This document shows, one piece after another, positions 1 through 8,743 of a DNA stretch of 64,000 nucleotides; position 1 is the first letter of the stretch; each line of letters opens with the position of its first letter. The translations under genes were made by a program, and so were the position numbers. The notes below the pieces were generated by a model. That model saw only the letters and a program-made list of their open reading frames with translations, was not told the origin of the DNA and did no database searches. This DNA comes from REEB95 sp963762425 (lineage in GTDB: Bacteria > Pseudomonadota > Alphaproteobacteria > ATCC43930 > CGMCC-115725), in contig CAVXKY010000023.1 of assembly GCA_963762425.1 (NCBI GenBank), forward strand, positions 117,420 through 181,419, in the 5' to 3' direction.

Positions 1-1
1 G

Positions 2-649
2 GTCAAGACCGCGGGCAAACGCAAGGCGTCATCGACCCAGTGGCTGCAACGCCAGCTCAACGATCCCTATGTCGCCGAGGCCAAGCGGCAGGGTTACCGC
101 TCGCGCGCCGCCTTCAAGCTGCTCGAACTCAACGACCGCTATCACGTGCTGAAGCCGGGACAGCGCGTGGTCGATCTGGGCTGCGCGCCCGGCGGCTGGA
201 CGCAGGTGGCGGTGGAGCTGGTGGGCGCGAAAAAGGGCAAGGGCCGCGTCCTCGGCGTCGATGTGCTGGAGACAGCAAGCATCGACGGCGCCGATATCCT
301 GAAGCTCGACTTTCTCAGCCTAGGCGCGCCCGAGGCGGTCAAGGCTGCGCTCGGCGGCAATGCCGATGTCGTGCTGTCCGACATGGCGGCCAACGCCTCG
401 GGCCATCAGCAGACCGACCATGTGCGAATCGTGGCGCTGGCCGAGGCGGCCTATGACTTCGCCGCCGACGTGCTCGCCCCGGGCGGCAGCTTCGTCTGCA
501 AGGTTTACCAAGGCGGGGCCGAGGGCGAGCTGTTGCGGCGCCTGAAGCGCGATTTCGCCGAAATCCGCCACGCCAAGCCTCCTTCCAGCCGGGCCGAATC
601 GGCCGAGGTTTATCTGGTCGCCAAGGGTTATCTCGGTAAACGCAAGTGA
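2..649 (+). CDS. rlmE: 23S rRNA 2'-O-methyltransferase RlmE (FtsJ), 5' end missing
   Basis: RlmE methylates the 2'-O of U2552 in the 23S rRNA A-loop, using S-adenosylmethionine, on the 50S subunit in the cytoplasm. The frame is open from base 2, so the first residues lie outside the window. The visible protein starts with the family's SSTQWLQRQLNDPYV block and GYRSRAAFKL. The SAM-binding motif VVDLGCAPGGW follows, and the catalytic K-D-K-E set is plausible from the first lysine (AFKL), VVLSDMAAN, and VCKVYQGG. The C-terminal RAESAEVYLVAKGY is also typical. Only a short N-terminal piece should be lacking. An internal ATG at 146 opens a 167-residue frame but would cut off the substrate-binding lysine, so it is not the true start. 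Confidence 0.95.
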   Translation, partial: VKTAGKRKASSTQWLQRQLNDPYVAEAKRQGYRSRAAFKLLELNDRYHVLKPGQRVVDLGCAPGGWTQVAVELVGAKKGKGRVLGVDVLETASIDGADILKLDFLSLGAPEAVKAALGGNADVVLSDMAANASGHQQTDHVRIVALAEAAYDFAADVLAPGGSFVCKVYQGGAEGELLRRLKRDFAEIRHAKPPSSRAESAEVYLVAKGYLGKRK

Positions 650-737
650 GCCATGCGCCGGGCCCCTTCCCTTAAGGGTCCGGACGTGTATTATGCGGCG
701 CCAACCTTGATCCCAGTTGGGATTTGCGGGAGGCAGC

Positions 738-2198
738 ATGGAAATCCGTCAGGCGCTCACTTTCGACGATGTCCTGCTGGTGCCCGCCGCCTCCTCCGTC
801 CTCCCCGCCGAAACCGACACCAAGACCCGCCTGACCCGTACGGTCAGCCTCGGTATTCCGCTGATCTCCGCCGCCATGGACACGGTGACCGAGAGCGCGC
901 TCGCCATCGCCATGGCCCAATCGGGCGGCCTCGGCATCATCCACCGCAATCTCGGCATCGACGAACAGGCGCAGGAAGTGCGCAAGGTGAAGAAATTCGA
1001 GGCCGGCATGGTGGTGAACCCGGTCACCATCCACCCCGAAGCGACTCTTGCCGATGCGCTGAAACTCATGGCCGACAACCGCATCTCCGGCATCCCGGTG
1101 GTCGAGCGCAAAACCGGCAAGCTGGTCGGCATCGTCACCAACCGCGATGTGCGCTTCGCCTCCAACCCGAACCAGCCGGTATCGGAGCTGATGACCACCA
1201 AGGTCATCACCGTGCCCGAGAACGTGCAGCGCGAAGAGGCCAAGAAGCTGCTGCACCAGCACCGGATCGAAAAGCTGCTGGTGGTGGACGGGCATTACCG
1301 CTGCGTCGGGCTCATCACCGTCAAGGACATGGAGAAGTCGCAGAAATTCCCCAACGCCACCAAGGACGACCACGGCAGGTTGCGCGTCGGGGCCGCCACC
1401 GGCACCGGCGAGGACGGCGTGAAGCGCGCGGAAAAGCTGTTCGAGGCGGGCGTGGACGTGCTGGTGGTCGACACCGCGCATGGCCATTCCGCGCGCGTGC
1501 TCGATGCGGTGAAGAAGATAAGGCGGCTCTCCAACTACACCCAGATCGTCGCCGGCAACATCGCGACGGCCGGCGGCGCGCAGGCGTTGATCGACTCCGG
1601 CGCGGACGCGGTCAAGGTCGGCATCGGCCCGGGCTCGATCTGCACCACCCGTATCGTCGCCGGCGTCGGCGTGCCGCAATTAACCGCCATCCTCGACGTG
1701 GTCGAGGTCTGCCGCAAACAGAATGTTCCGGTGATCGCCGATGGTGGGGTCAAGTTCTCGGGCGATCTCGCCAAGGCCATCGCCGCCGGCGCCGATTGCG
1801 TGATGCTGGGCTCGCTCTTCGCCGGCACCGACGAGAGCCCGGGCGAGGTGTTCCTCTACCAGGGCCGTTCCTACAAGACGTACCGGGGGATGGGTTCGGT
1901 GGGCGCGATGGCGCGCGGTTCGGCCGACCGCTATTTCCAGCAAGAGGTCCAGAACGAGCTCAAGCTGGTGCCCGAGGGCGTCGAGGGCCGCGTGCCGCAC
2001 AAGGGACCGGTCGGCAACGTCGTCCATCAGCTGATCGGCGGCTTGAAGGCCGCCATGGGCTATACCGGCAACAAGAATATCGCCGAGATGCAGAAAAATT
2101 CCCGCTTCGTGCGCATCACCGGGGCCGGCTTGCGCGAAAGCCATGTCCACGACATCGCCATCACCCGCGAGACGCCGAATTACCGGCAGGAACTGTGA
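738..2198 (+). CDS. guaB: inosine-5'-monophosphate dehydrogenase
   Basis: GuaB oxidises IMP to XMP with NAD+, the first committed step of GMP synthesis. The protein is 486 residues, the usual length. The start at 738 gives the canonical MEIRQALTFDDVLL N-terminus and has a GGGAGG ribosome site at 728-733; an in-frame ATG at 717 would add seven residues and is less likely. A pair of CBS domains occupies roughly residues 93-205. The catalytic cysteine is Cys302 in GPGSICTTR, and the mobile flap ARGSADRYFQQ follows. The stop overlaps the start of the next methyltransferase gene. Upstream, TATTAT at 689-694 could be a -10 box, but no convincing -35 goes with it. Confidence 0.97.
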   Translation: MEIRQALTFDDVLLVPAASSVLPAETDTKTRLTRTVSLGIPLISAAMDTVTESALAIAMAQSGGLGIIHRNLGIDEQAQEVRKVKKFEAGMVVNPVTIHPEATLADALKLMADNRISGIPVVERKTGKLVGIVTNRDVRFASNPNQPVSELMTTKVITVPENVQREEAKKLLHQHRIEKLLVVDGHYRCVGLITVKDMEKSQKFPNATKDDHGRLRVGAATGTGEDGVKRAEKLFEAGVDVLVVDTAHGHSARVLDAVKKIRRLSNYTQIVAGNIATAGGAQALIDSGADAVKVGIGPGSICTTRIVAGVGVPQLTAILDVVEVCRKQNVPVIADGGVKFSGDLAKAIAAGADCVMLGSLFAGTDESPGEVFLYQGRSYKTYRGMGSVGAMARGSADRYFQQEVQNELKLVPEGVEGRVPHKGPVGNVVHQLIGGLKAAMGYTGNKNIAEMQKNSRFVRITGAGLRESHVHDIAITRETPNYRQEL

Positions 2199-3532
2199 CA
2201 CCGGGAGCCAGGGTCGAAGCCGCCATCGGCCTGCTGAACGATATTGAAAAGGGTCGCGCGCCCGCCGACGACACCGTCGCCACGTATTTCCGCCGTCACC
2301 GTTTCGCCGGGGTCCAGGACCGGGCCGCGATCTCGGGCCACATCTATGCCGTGCTGCGCCACCGCGCCTTGCTCGATTGGTGGGTTGTGCGGGCGGGCAA
2401 CGGGCTCGAGCCCAGCGCGCGCAAACGCATGCTGGCGGCGCTGAAGCTGATCGAGCGTTGGACTCCGGAGGAAATGAACCGCGCTTGCGACGGCGACCGC
2501 TTCCGCCCCGGCGCGATTTCCAACGAAGAGGCGGCGATGCTGGCGGCGATGCCGGAGGGCGCGGGGCTACATAAGGACATGCCGCCCGAGGTCACGGGCA
2601 ATTACCCCGCCTGGCTCGCGCCCCATCTCCAAGCCGCGCTGGGAGAGAACCTGGCGAAAGAGATGGAAGCGCTCAATGGTGAGGCGGCGCTCGATCTGCG
2701 CGCCAACGCGCTGAAGACCGACCGCGCCAAGGCCTTGGCCGCCTTGAAGCGCGAAGGCATCGGGGTGACGCCGACGCCGCTTTCGCCTATGGGCCTGCGC
2801 GTCCGCGAACGCATTCCGCTGGCGACTTTCGATTTCTTCAAGAAGGGATTTATCGAGGTGCAGGACGAGGCCTCGCAGATCGCGGCGCTCTTGGCCGATG
2901 CGCGGCCGGGCATGCGCGTGGTTGATTTCTGCGCCGGCGCCGGCGGCAAGACCCTGGCGCTGGCGGCGGCGATGAAAAACCGCGGGCACTTGGTGGCCTG
3001 CGATACCTCCGCCAAGCGCCTGGAACGCGCGACCGAACGGCTGCGCCGCGCCGGGGCCAGCATCGTGCAGCGCGTGGCCCTATCGAGCGAGCGCGACAAG
3101 TGGGTGAAAAAGCACGCCGCGGGCTTCGACCGCGTTTTCGTCGACGCGCCTTGTTCCGGCACCGGCACCTGGCGGCGCAACCCCGACGCCAAATGGCGGC
3201 TCAGGCCCAAGGACGTCGAGGAACTGGCCGTGCTCCAGGCCGGGATACTCGATTCCGCCCAGCGCCTGGTGAAGCCGGGCGGACGGCTGATCTATGCGAC
3301 CTGCTCGCTTCTGAAAGAAGAGGACGAGGCGCAGATCGAAAATTTCCTCGCCACCCACGCCGATTTTTCGCTCAAGCCCATAGGCGAGGTTTGGCGCGAG
3401 ACCATCGGCGGCGAGTCGCCGCATCCGGGCGACACGCTGCGCTTGACCCCGGCGCGCGACGGCACCGACGGATTCTTCGTCGCGGTGATGGAGCGCAAGG
3501 CTGTTGCGCCCAAGCCCGCGCCTCAAGGATGA
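2195..3532 (+). CDS. RsmB/NOL1/NOP2-type RNA cytosine-5 methyltransferase
   Basis: This is a 445-residue SAM-dependent rRNA m5C methyltransferase of the RsmB/Sun family, which in E. coli modifies C967 of 16S rRNA. The N-terminal 120 residues or so form an RsmB-like helical RNA-binding region (FRRHRFAG, AISGHIYAVLR). The catalytic domain has VVDFCAGAGGKTLALAA for SAM, the PCSGTGTWRRNPD block with Cys320 and the YATCSLL block with Cys370. Their spacing of 50 equals that of Cys325/Cys375 in E. coli RsmB. The start is a GTG at 2195 overlapping the guaB stop as GTGA, so translation is probably coupled. A much longer open frame reaches back to 653 but antisense-like arginine-rich residues show it is not coding. 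It sits between guaB and guaA, an arrangement I recall from alphaproteobacteria. Confidence 0.9.
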   Translation: MTPGARVEAAIGLLNDIEKGRAPADDTVATYFRRHRFAGVQDRAAISGHIYAVLRHRALLDWWVVRAGNGLEPSARKRMLAALKLIERWTPEEMNRACDGDRFRPGAISNEEAAMLAAMPEGAGLHKDMPPEVTGNYPAWLAPHLQAALGENLAKEMEALNGEAALDLRANALKTDRAKALAALKREGIGVTPTPLSPMGLRVRERIPLATFDFFKKGFIEVQDEASQIAALLADARPGMRVVDFCAGAGGKTLALAAAMKNRGHLVACDTSAKRLERATERLRRAGASIVQRVALSSERDKWVKKHAAGFDRVFVDAPCSGTGTWRRNPDAKWRLRPKDVEELAVLQAGILDSAQRLVKPGGRLIYATCSLLKEEDEAQIENFLATHADFSLKPIGEVWRETIGGESPHPGDTLRLTPARDGTDGFFVAVMERKAVAPKPAPQG

Positions 3533-3542
3533 TGGCCCGCCC

Positions 3543-5103
3543 ATGACCGCGCCATCCTCCGACAAGGTCCTGATCCTCGATTTCGGCAGCCAGGTGACCC
3601 AGCTCATCGCGAGGCGGGTGCGCGAAAGCGGCGTCTATTGCGAGATTCACCCCTTCGCCATGGACGAAGCCAGGCTCAAGGCCTTCGGCGCCAGGGCGGT
3701 GATTCTGTCGGGCGGGCCGGCCTCGGTGCATGTGGCGCAATCGCCGCGCGCGCCGCAGACGGTGTTCGAGCTGGGCGTGCCGGTGCTCGGCATCTGCTAT
3801 GGCGAGCAGACCATGTGCGCGCAGCTGGGGGGACGCGTCTCGCCCTCCGATCACCGCGAATTCGGCCGCGCCTTTCTCGAAATCACCGCGGATTGCGATC
3901 TCTTCCACGGCTTGTGGAAAAAGGGCGCGCGCGAGCAGGTGTGGATGAGCCATGGCGACCGGGTCGACCAGTTGCCCCCGGGATTCAAGGTGGTGGGCGT
4001 CAGCGAGGGCGCACCCTTCGCCGCCATCGCCGACGACAAGCGGCGCTTCTACGGCGTGCAATTCCATCCCGAGGTCGTGCACACGCCGCACGGCGCGGCG
4101 CTTTTGAAGAATTTCACCCACCGCGTGGCGGGGCTCAAAGGCGATTGGAGCATGGCCGCCTTCAAGAGCCAGGCGATCGCGCGCGCGCGCCAGCAGATAG
4201 GCAAGGGCAAGGTGATCTGCGGGCTTTCGGGCGGCGTCGATTCCTCGGTCGCGGCGGTGCTGCTGCACGAGGCGGTGGGGCCGCAGCTCACCTGCATCTA
4301 TGTCGATACCGGCCTGATGCGCGCGGGCGAAAGCCGGGAGGTGGTGAGCCTGTTCCGCGGCCAGTACAACATCCCGCTGGTGCATCGCGACGCGGGCGAG
4401 CTTGTTCCTCAAGAAGCTCGCCGGCGTCACCGACCCCGAGCAGAAGCGCAAGATCATCGGCGCGACCTTCATCGACGTGTTCGACGAGGAAGCGCACAAG
4501 ATCGGCGGCGCCGAGTTCCTGGCCCAGGGCACGCTCTATCCCGACGTGATCGAATCCGTGAGCTTCTCCGGCGGGCCTTCCGCCACCATCAAGTCGCACC
4601 ACAATGTCGGCGGCTTGCCCGAGCGCATGAAATTGAAGTTGGTCGAGCCCTTGCGCGAACTCTTCAAGGACGAGGTGCGCGAGCTGGGCCGCGAGCTGGG
4701 CCTGCCCGACAGCATGGTGAAACGCCATCCCTTCCCCGGCCCCGGCCTCGCCATCCGCATTCCCGGCGAGGTGACGCGCGCGAAGCTCGACATGCTGCGC
4801 AAGGCCGACGCGATCTATCTCGAGGAAATCCGCAACGCCGGACTTTACGACGCGATCTGGCAGGCCTTTGCCGTGCTCTTGCCGGTGAAGACCGTGGGCG
4901 TGATGGGTGACGAGCGCAGCTACGACCAGGTCTGCGCGCTCCGGGCCGTGACCTCGACCGACGGCATGACCGCGGATTATTACCCCTTCCCGCACGAGCT
5001 GCTGGGCCGCGTCGCGACGCGCATCATCAACGAGGTCAAGGGCATCAACCGCGTGGTCTATGACGTGACCTCGAAGCCGCCCGGCACGATCGAGTGGGAA
5101 TGA
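3543..5103 (+). CDS. guaA: GMP synthase (glutamine-hydrolysing), with a frameshift
   Basis: GuaA converts XMP to GMP using glutamine and ATP. The N-terminal class I glutamine amidotransferase domain is complete, with the nucleophile cysteine in LGICYGEQ and the histidine-glutamate of VQFHPEV. The ATP-pyrophosphatase loop GLSGGVDSSV follows. The reading frame breaks near 4401-4404: residues HRDAGEL are read in frame 3, then FLKKLAGVTDPEQKRK continues in frame 1 up to the normal C-terminus PPGTIEWE at 5103. Removing one base, for example one T of CTTG, restores a full protein of about 519 residues. The gene is important for growth and otherwise perfect, so a sequencing error is more likely than a broken gene. 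ATG at 3543 is ten bases after the preceding stop. Confidence 0.93.
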
Positions 5104-5191
5104 GCGCACTCAAAACGATTTGATCCCGTCGCGCTTGACGGCCCGGGCGGTTGCTGGTCCCATTGCGGCAAGAAACCACCGGGAGGGAACC

Positions 5192-5831
5192 ATGCTTCGC
5201 GTTCGCCATCTGTTGCCGCTTGCCGCGCTTGCCGCATTCCTGGGTTGCAGCCGCGCCCGGCCATGCCCAGACCATCATCGACGAATGGCCCAGCATCAAG
5301 GCGCCGCCCGCGCCCGAGCTTACCGCCGTCACCGTCGACCCCAAGACCACCGCCTTGCTGGAGCTCGATTTCATCAAGCAGACCTGCAACAACGAGCATC
5401 GGCCGCGTTGCGTCGCGTCCCTGCCGAAGGCGAAGAAGTTCCTCGACGCGGCCCGGGCGCACGGCCTCTTGGTCGTTTACAGCATCATCCCCGGACCGGC
5501 GACCATCGCCGATACCCTGCCGGAAGTGGCGCCCAAGGGGAACGAGCCGGTCGTCAAGTCCGGGGTGGACAAGTTCTTCAACACCGATCTCGACAAGATT
5601 CTGAAGGATCACGGCATCACGACCGTCATCATCAACGGCACCGCGGCGCATGGAGCCATCCTCTATACCGGCAGCGAGGCGGTGCTCCGCGGCTACAAGG
5701 TGATCGTGCCGGTGGACGGCATGTCGGCCGAGAACACTTATATCGAACAATACGTGGCTTATAACTTCCTCCACGCGCCCATTATCGCGGGGAACGTCAC
5801 GCTCACCAGCTACGGCATGATCAAGTTCTAG
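5192..5831 (+). CDS. exported isochorismatase-fold hydrolase, frameshift in signal peptide
   Basis: The start at 5192 (MLRVRHLLPLAALAAFLG) begins a signal peptide, preceded by a GGGAGG ribosome site. The frame then breaks at the GGG run 5242-5244 and resumes as VAAAPGHAQTIIDEWPS in the next frame, giving a good signal-peptidase site after GHA. Deleting one G joins both parts into about 212 residues. The mature part has the isochorismatase-like (cysteine hydrolase superfamily) layout: LLELDFI with the aspartate, VKSGVDKFFNTDL with the lysine, and VIINGTAAHGAILYTG. Where amidases of this fold carry the nucleophile cysteine there is AHGA, recalling true isochorismatases, which also lack it. Substrate unknown. 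It stands alone between guaA and a strong terminator. Confidence 0.75.
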
Positions 5832-5856
5832 AATCGGAGACGGGAAAAATCGCCTG

Positions 5857-5888
5857 AGGGGGCGCCGAAGGGCGCCCCCTTTCGTTTT
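5857..5888 (+). terminator. rho-independent terminator after the isochorismatase-like gene
   Basis: A perfect 10-bp stem (AGGGGGCGCC at 5857-5866 pairs with GGCGCCCCCT at 5871-5880, loop GAAG) is followed by TTCGTTTT. It lies 25 bases after the stop at 5831 and touches the stop of the leftward CDGSH gene, so it may work in both directions. Confidence 0.85.
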
Positions 5889-6127
5889 CACAGCTTCTTA
5901 TGCGTGCCGTCGCAGAAGGGCTTGCCCGCACTCGCCTTGCAGCCGCACAGCCAGGCATCGCCCGACTTCTCTGCCTTGAACCGCATCGGCGCCAGCCCCA
6001 CCGCCTTGTGCGAGCCGTCGCAGAAGGGCTGGGTCTTGGAAAGGCCGCAGGCGCACCACCAATAGTCCTTGCCGGCTTCGAGCGCGATCTTGTAGGGCGC
6101 TTTCTGTGCGGGAATGGGCGTGGTCAT
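5888..6127 (-). CDS. CDGSH-type iron-sulfur protein with two clusters
   Basis: The 79-residue protein has two CDGSH iron-sulfur motifs in tandem: CACGLSKTQPFCDGSH at about residues 27-42 and CGCKASAGKPFCDGTH at about residues 60-75. Each should bind a [2Fe-2S] cluster through three cysteines and one histidine, as in the bacterial mitoNEET-like family. The family is linked to redox sensing and iron-sulfur or electron transfer; the partner here is unknown. The start at 6127 follows a clear AGGAGG-like site (CCAGGAGGAAAC). An in-frame extension to 6388 runs into the acyl-CoA dehydrogenase gene and is not coding. The gene lies 25 bases behind the acyl-CoA dehydrogenase on the same strand and may be cotranscribed with it. 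Confidence 0.92.
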   Translation of the reverse strand: MTTPIPAQKAPYKIALEAGKDYWWCACGLSKTQPFCDGSHKAVGLAPMRFKAEKSGDAWLCGCKASAGKPFCDGTHKKL

Positions 6128-6152
6128 GGTTGTTTCCTCCTGGTTGGACTGA

Positions 6153-7349
6153 CTAATAGGAACGCGGCAATCCCAGCACATGCTCGGCGAGATAGGCCAG
6201 CACCAGATTGGTCGAGATGGGCGCCACCTGGAACAGCCTGGTCTCGCGCCATTTGCGCTCGATGTCGTATTCGCGGGCAAAGCCGAAACCGCCGAAGGTC
6301 TGGAGACAGGATTCGGCGGCGTGCCAGGAAGCGTCGGCCGCCAGGAGCTTGGCCATGTTGGCCTCGGGCCCGCAAGGCGATCCCGCATCGAACAGCGCGG
6401 CCGCCTTGCGCACCATCAGATCGGCGGCCTCGGTTTCGGCATAGGCGCGGGATATGGGGAATTGCACGCCCTGGTTCCGGCCGATGGGACGGTCGAACAC
6501 CTCGCGGCTCTTGGCATAGTCCACGGATTTGCGGATGAACCAGCGCGCGTCGCCGATCGCCTCGGCCGCGATCAGGACGCGCTCGGCGTTCATGCCGTCG
6601 AGGATGTAGCGGAATCCCTTGCCTTCCTCGCCGATCAGGTTTTCCGCCGGCACTTCGAGATCGTCGAAGAAAATCTCGGTGGTGTTGTGGTTGATCATGG
6701 CGGGCAGCTTCTTGATGGTCACGCCCTTGCCGCGCGCTTCCCGCAGATCGATCAGGAACACCGACAATCCGTCGCCGCGCTTTTCCACCTTCTCCACCGG
6801 CGTGGTGCGCGCCAACAGCAGCATGAGATCGGAATGAAGCGCGCGCGAGGTCCATACCTTCTGCCCGCGCACCACGTATTTGTCGCCGCGTTTCTCGGCC
6901 TTCGTCTTGAGCTTCAACGTGTCGCTGCCGGTCGAGGGCTCGGTCACGCCGAAGGCCTGGAGCCGCAATTCGCCCGAGGCGATCTTGGGCAGGTAACGTT
7001 GCTTCTGCTTGGCATTCCCGTGCCGGAGCAGCGTGCCCATGATGTACATCTGGGCGTGGCAGGCGCCGGCGTTGCAGCCCGACGCGTGGATTTCCTCGAG
7101 GATCGCCGCCGCCGCGCGCAAGGGGAGGCCGGCGCCGCCATATTGCTCGGGAATGAGCGCGCCGAGATATCCCGCCTTGGTGAGCGCGCCGACGAATTCC
7201 GTGGGATAGTCCTGCTTCTCCTCGCAAGCCCGCCAATAGGCCCCGGGAAAGCCTTCGCAGATGCGCCGCACGGCGGCGCGGATCTCGGGAAAATCCTCCC
7301 CCAGCGAAATCATGGGCGGGGCCGGGCCTGCGGCTTCCATCTCAACCAT
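6153..7349 (-). CDS. acyl-CoA dehydrogenase
   Basis: A 398-residue FAD-dependent acyl-CoA dehydrogenase that introduces an alpha-beta double bond into acyl-CoA thioesters. The N-terminal helical domain, the middle domain with AFGVTEPSTGSDTLKL (FAD and substrate contact) and the C-terminal helical domain with LQTFGGFGFAREYDIER are all present. The C-terminal position that carries the catalytic glutamate in MCAD/SCAD enzymes (IYEGT) reads FQVAPISTNL here. A glutamate in MNAERVLIAAEAIG matches the position of the base in isovaleryl-CoA and long-chain dehydrogenases, so that is the likely base. It is followed closely by the CDGSH gene and preceded six bases away by an enoyl-CoA hydratase, suggesting one catabolic operon for branched or aryl acyl-CoA. 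Electrons would go to ETF. Confidence 0.93.
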   Translation of the reverse strand: MVEMEAAGPAPPMISLGEDFPEIRAAVRRICEGFPGAYWRACEEKQDYPTEFVGALTKAGYLGALIPEQYGGAGLPLRAAAAILEEIHASGCNAGACHAQMYIMGTLLRHGNAKQKQRYLPKIASGELRLQAFGVTEPSTGSDTLKLKTKAEKRGDKYVVRGQKVWTSRALHSDLMLLLARTTPVEKVEKRGDGLSVFLIDLREARGKGVTIKKLPAMINHNTTEIFFDDLEVPAENLIGEEGKGFRYILDGMNAERVLIAAEAIGDARWFIRKSVDYAKSREVFDRPIGRNQGVQFPISRAYAETEAADLMVRKAAALFDAGSPCGPEANMAKLLAADASWHAAESCLQTFGGFGFAREYDIERKWRETRLFQVAPISTNLVLAYLAEHVLGLPRSY

Positions 7350-7355
7350 CCCCCA

Positions 7356-8150
7356 TCATCGGCCGGTAAAGCGGGCTTTCCGCTTCTCGTTGAAGGCGCG
7401 GATGCCCTCGCGCCGATCCTCGGTCTCGACCAGGCGCTCATAGCATTCGATCTCGAACGCCATGGCCTGGTCCAAGGGCAGATGCTGCCCGCCCTGGATG
7501 GCGCGCCTGGCTTGGCGCACCGCCAAGGGCGCGTTGGCCGCTATCGCGCGCGCGGTTGCCAGCGTCTCGTCCATCAACTTGGCGGGCTCGCACAGCCGGT
7601 TGACGATGCCCCAGGACAAGGCCTCTTCGGCGGAGAACGGCTTGCCGGCCAGGATGATCTCCTTGGCGCGCCGTTCGCCCGCGGCCCGCGCCAGGGTTTG
7701 CGTGCCGCCCGCGCCGGGCATGATGCCGAGCGTGGTCTCGGTCAGCGCAAAACGCGCGGTCTTGGCCGCGTAGGCGAAATCGCAGGCCAGGATCAACTCC
7801 AGCCCGCCGGCAAAGGCCGCGCCATTGACCGCGGCGATCACCGGCACCGGGCAATCGAGCAGCATCGCCTGTTCGCGCTCGATGATTTTGTGCTGCTCGC
7901 GCCAGGCTTCGTCGCTCATGCCGTCGCGTTCCTTCAGATCGGCGCCGGCGCAAAAGACGCGATCGCCCGCGCCGGTGAGCACGACGCAACGGGTTTCGCC
8001 GGGCGCCGCCGCGAGCCCGGTCCAGAGATCGAGCAGCTCCTGCATCATGCGGGTGTTGAAGGCGTTGGCGGAGGCGGGACAATTCAAGGTTACGCGCTTG
8101 AGCCCGGGCTCCGGCGTCTCGACCAGGATCGTTTCGTAGATTTTCGCCAT
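7356..8150 (-). CDS. enoyl-CoA hydratase/isomerase family protein
   Basis: A 264-residue crotonase-fold enzyme. The oxyanion-hole segments are FCAGADLKERDG and AAFAGGLELILACD. Both catalytic glutamates of true hydratases are in place: one in GGLELILACD and one in LTETTLGIMPGAGGTQ. It can therefore hydrate 2-enoyl-CoA, the step after the neighbouring acyl-CoA dehydrogenase whose start lies six bases downstream of its stop. The start at 8150 gives MAKIYETILVETPEPGLKRVTLN. Close relatives include methylglutaconyl-CoA hydratase, so a role in leucine-type breakdown is possible. The sequence alone does not fix the substrate. Confidence 0.92.
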   Translation of the reverse strand: MAKIYETILVETPEPGLKRVTLNCPASANAFNTRMMQELLDLWTGLAAAPGETRCVVLTGAGDRVFCAGADLKERDGMSDEAWREQHKIIEREQAMLLDCPVPVIAAVNGAAFAGGLELILACDFAYAAKTARFALTETTLGIMPGAGGTQTLARAAGERRAKEIILAGKPFSAEEALSWGIVNRLCEPAKLMDETLATARAIAANAPLAVRQARRAIQGGQHLPLDQAMAFEIECYERLVETEDRREGIRAFNEKRKARFTGR

Positions 8151-8204
8151 CCGCCGCGGATGGTGGTGACCTCGCCCGGCGCCGTCAAGCGGCTCGGGAT
8201 CGGA

Positions 8205-8432
8205 TCAGACGTAACACCAGGGCGAACGGCTCAGCAACTCGCTGGTGGCTTCGCGCACCGCTTGCCAGGCGGCATGGGCAAGTTCGTCGTCCACCTCGCG
8301 CGCGCGCCGGGCGCGGGCGCCGGCGAAATCGACCGCGGACCGGCCGTATTTGGCCGCCAGATTCTCGGCGATGCGGGCGGTTTCCTCGGGCCTGAGGAAA
8401 TTCGTGGATGCGGGCGTGAAGGCGGCGGTCAT
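8205..8432 (-). CDS. small conserved-looking protein of unknown function
   Basis: A 75-residue soluble protein starting MTAAFTPASTNFLRPEE. I do not recognise it. It is mostly helical by composition, with a charged centre (ARARRAREVDDELAHAAW) and the C-terminus LLSRSPWCYV. The ATG at 8432 is preferred over a longer frame from 8489, because the extra residues are unlike the rest. It ends 55 bases upstream of the enoyl-CoA hydratase start on the same strand and may be the first gene of the hydratase/dehydrogenase/CDGSH operon. Nothing visible suggests a membrane segment or a known motif. Confidence 0.6.
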   Translation of the reverse strand: MTAAFTPASTNFLRPEETARIAENLAAKYGRSAVDFAGARARRAREVDDELAHAAWQAVREATSELLSRSPWCYV

Positions 8433-8743
8433 GGCGGCAGCTTCCGGGCCTCGCCAAGATTCGTCAAGGTAAATTCCCGAATTAACCAAGTAAATCTGCG
8501 ATCAGCCTTGGTTGTTATCGTTAATATCCCCAGCTTCTTAAGTAATTCTCCGCCGAACGGTTAAGGTTAAGCGGGCGGGCGGGCCTGGCCGCTTGACGCG
8601 GCCCTATGGCAAGGCGGGACCGAGGAATTTCCCCGCTTTCCCCTGATCGACACTGGTAAACGCGCAATTCTTCGGACATTCTAGGCGCGCTTCGCCGGGC
8701 AAAAAGATTGCAAGGCACAACCAAATGGCGAAGGGGAGACGCG
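8433..8743. other. intergenic region between divergent operons
   Basis: This 311-base gap separates the leftward hydratase operon from the rightward livHMGF operon. The stretch around 8465-8560 is clearly richer in A and T than its surroundings and probably carries the leftward promoter. I found no pair of boxes good enough to name. A ribosome site AAGGGGAG at 8731-8738 serves livH. Confidence 0.5.

Noticed and set aside
689..694. TATTAT as guaB promoter -10 box
   Set aside because: No acceptable -35 box at the right distance, so only noted in the guaB entry.
653..2194. Long in-frame extension upstream of the RsmB-type gene
   Set aside because: It is the shifted reading of guaB: arginine- and histidine-rich with no family match, while guaB in the other frame is perfect.
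4395..4410. Programmed frameshifting in guaA
   Set aside because: No slippery heptamer or following structure is evident, and the same kind of break occurs in seven unrelated genes, so sequencing error is simpler.
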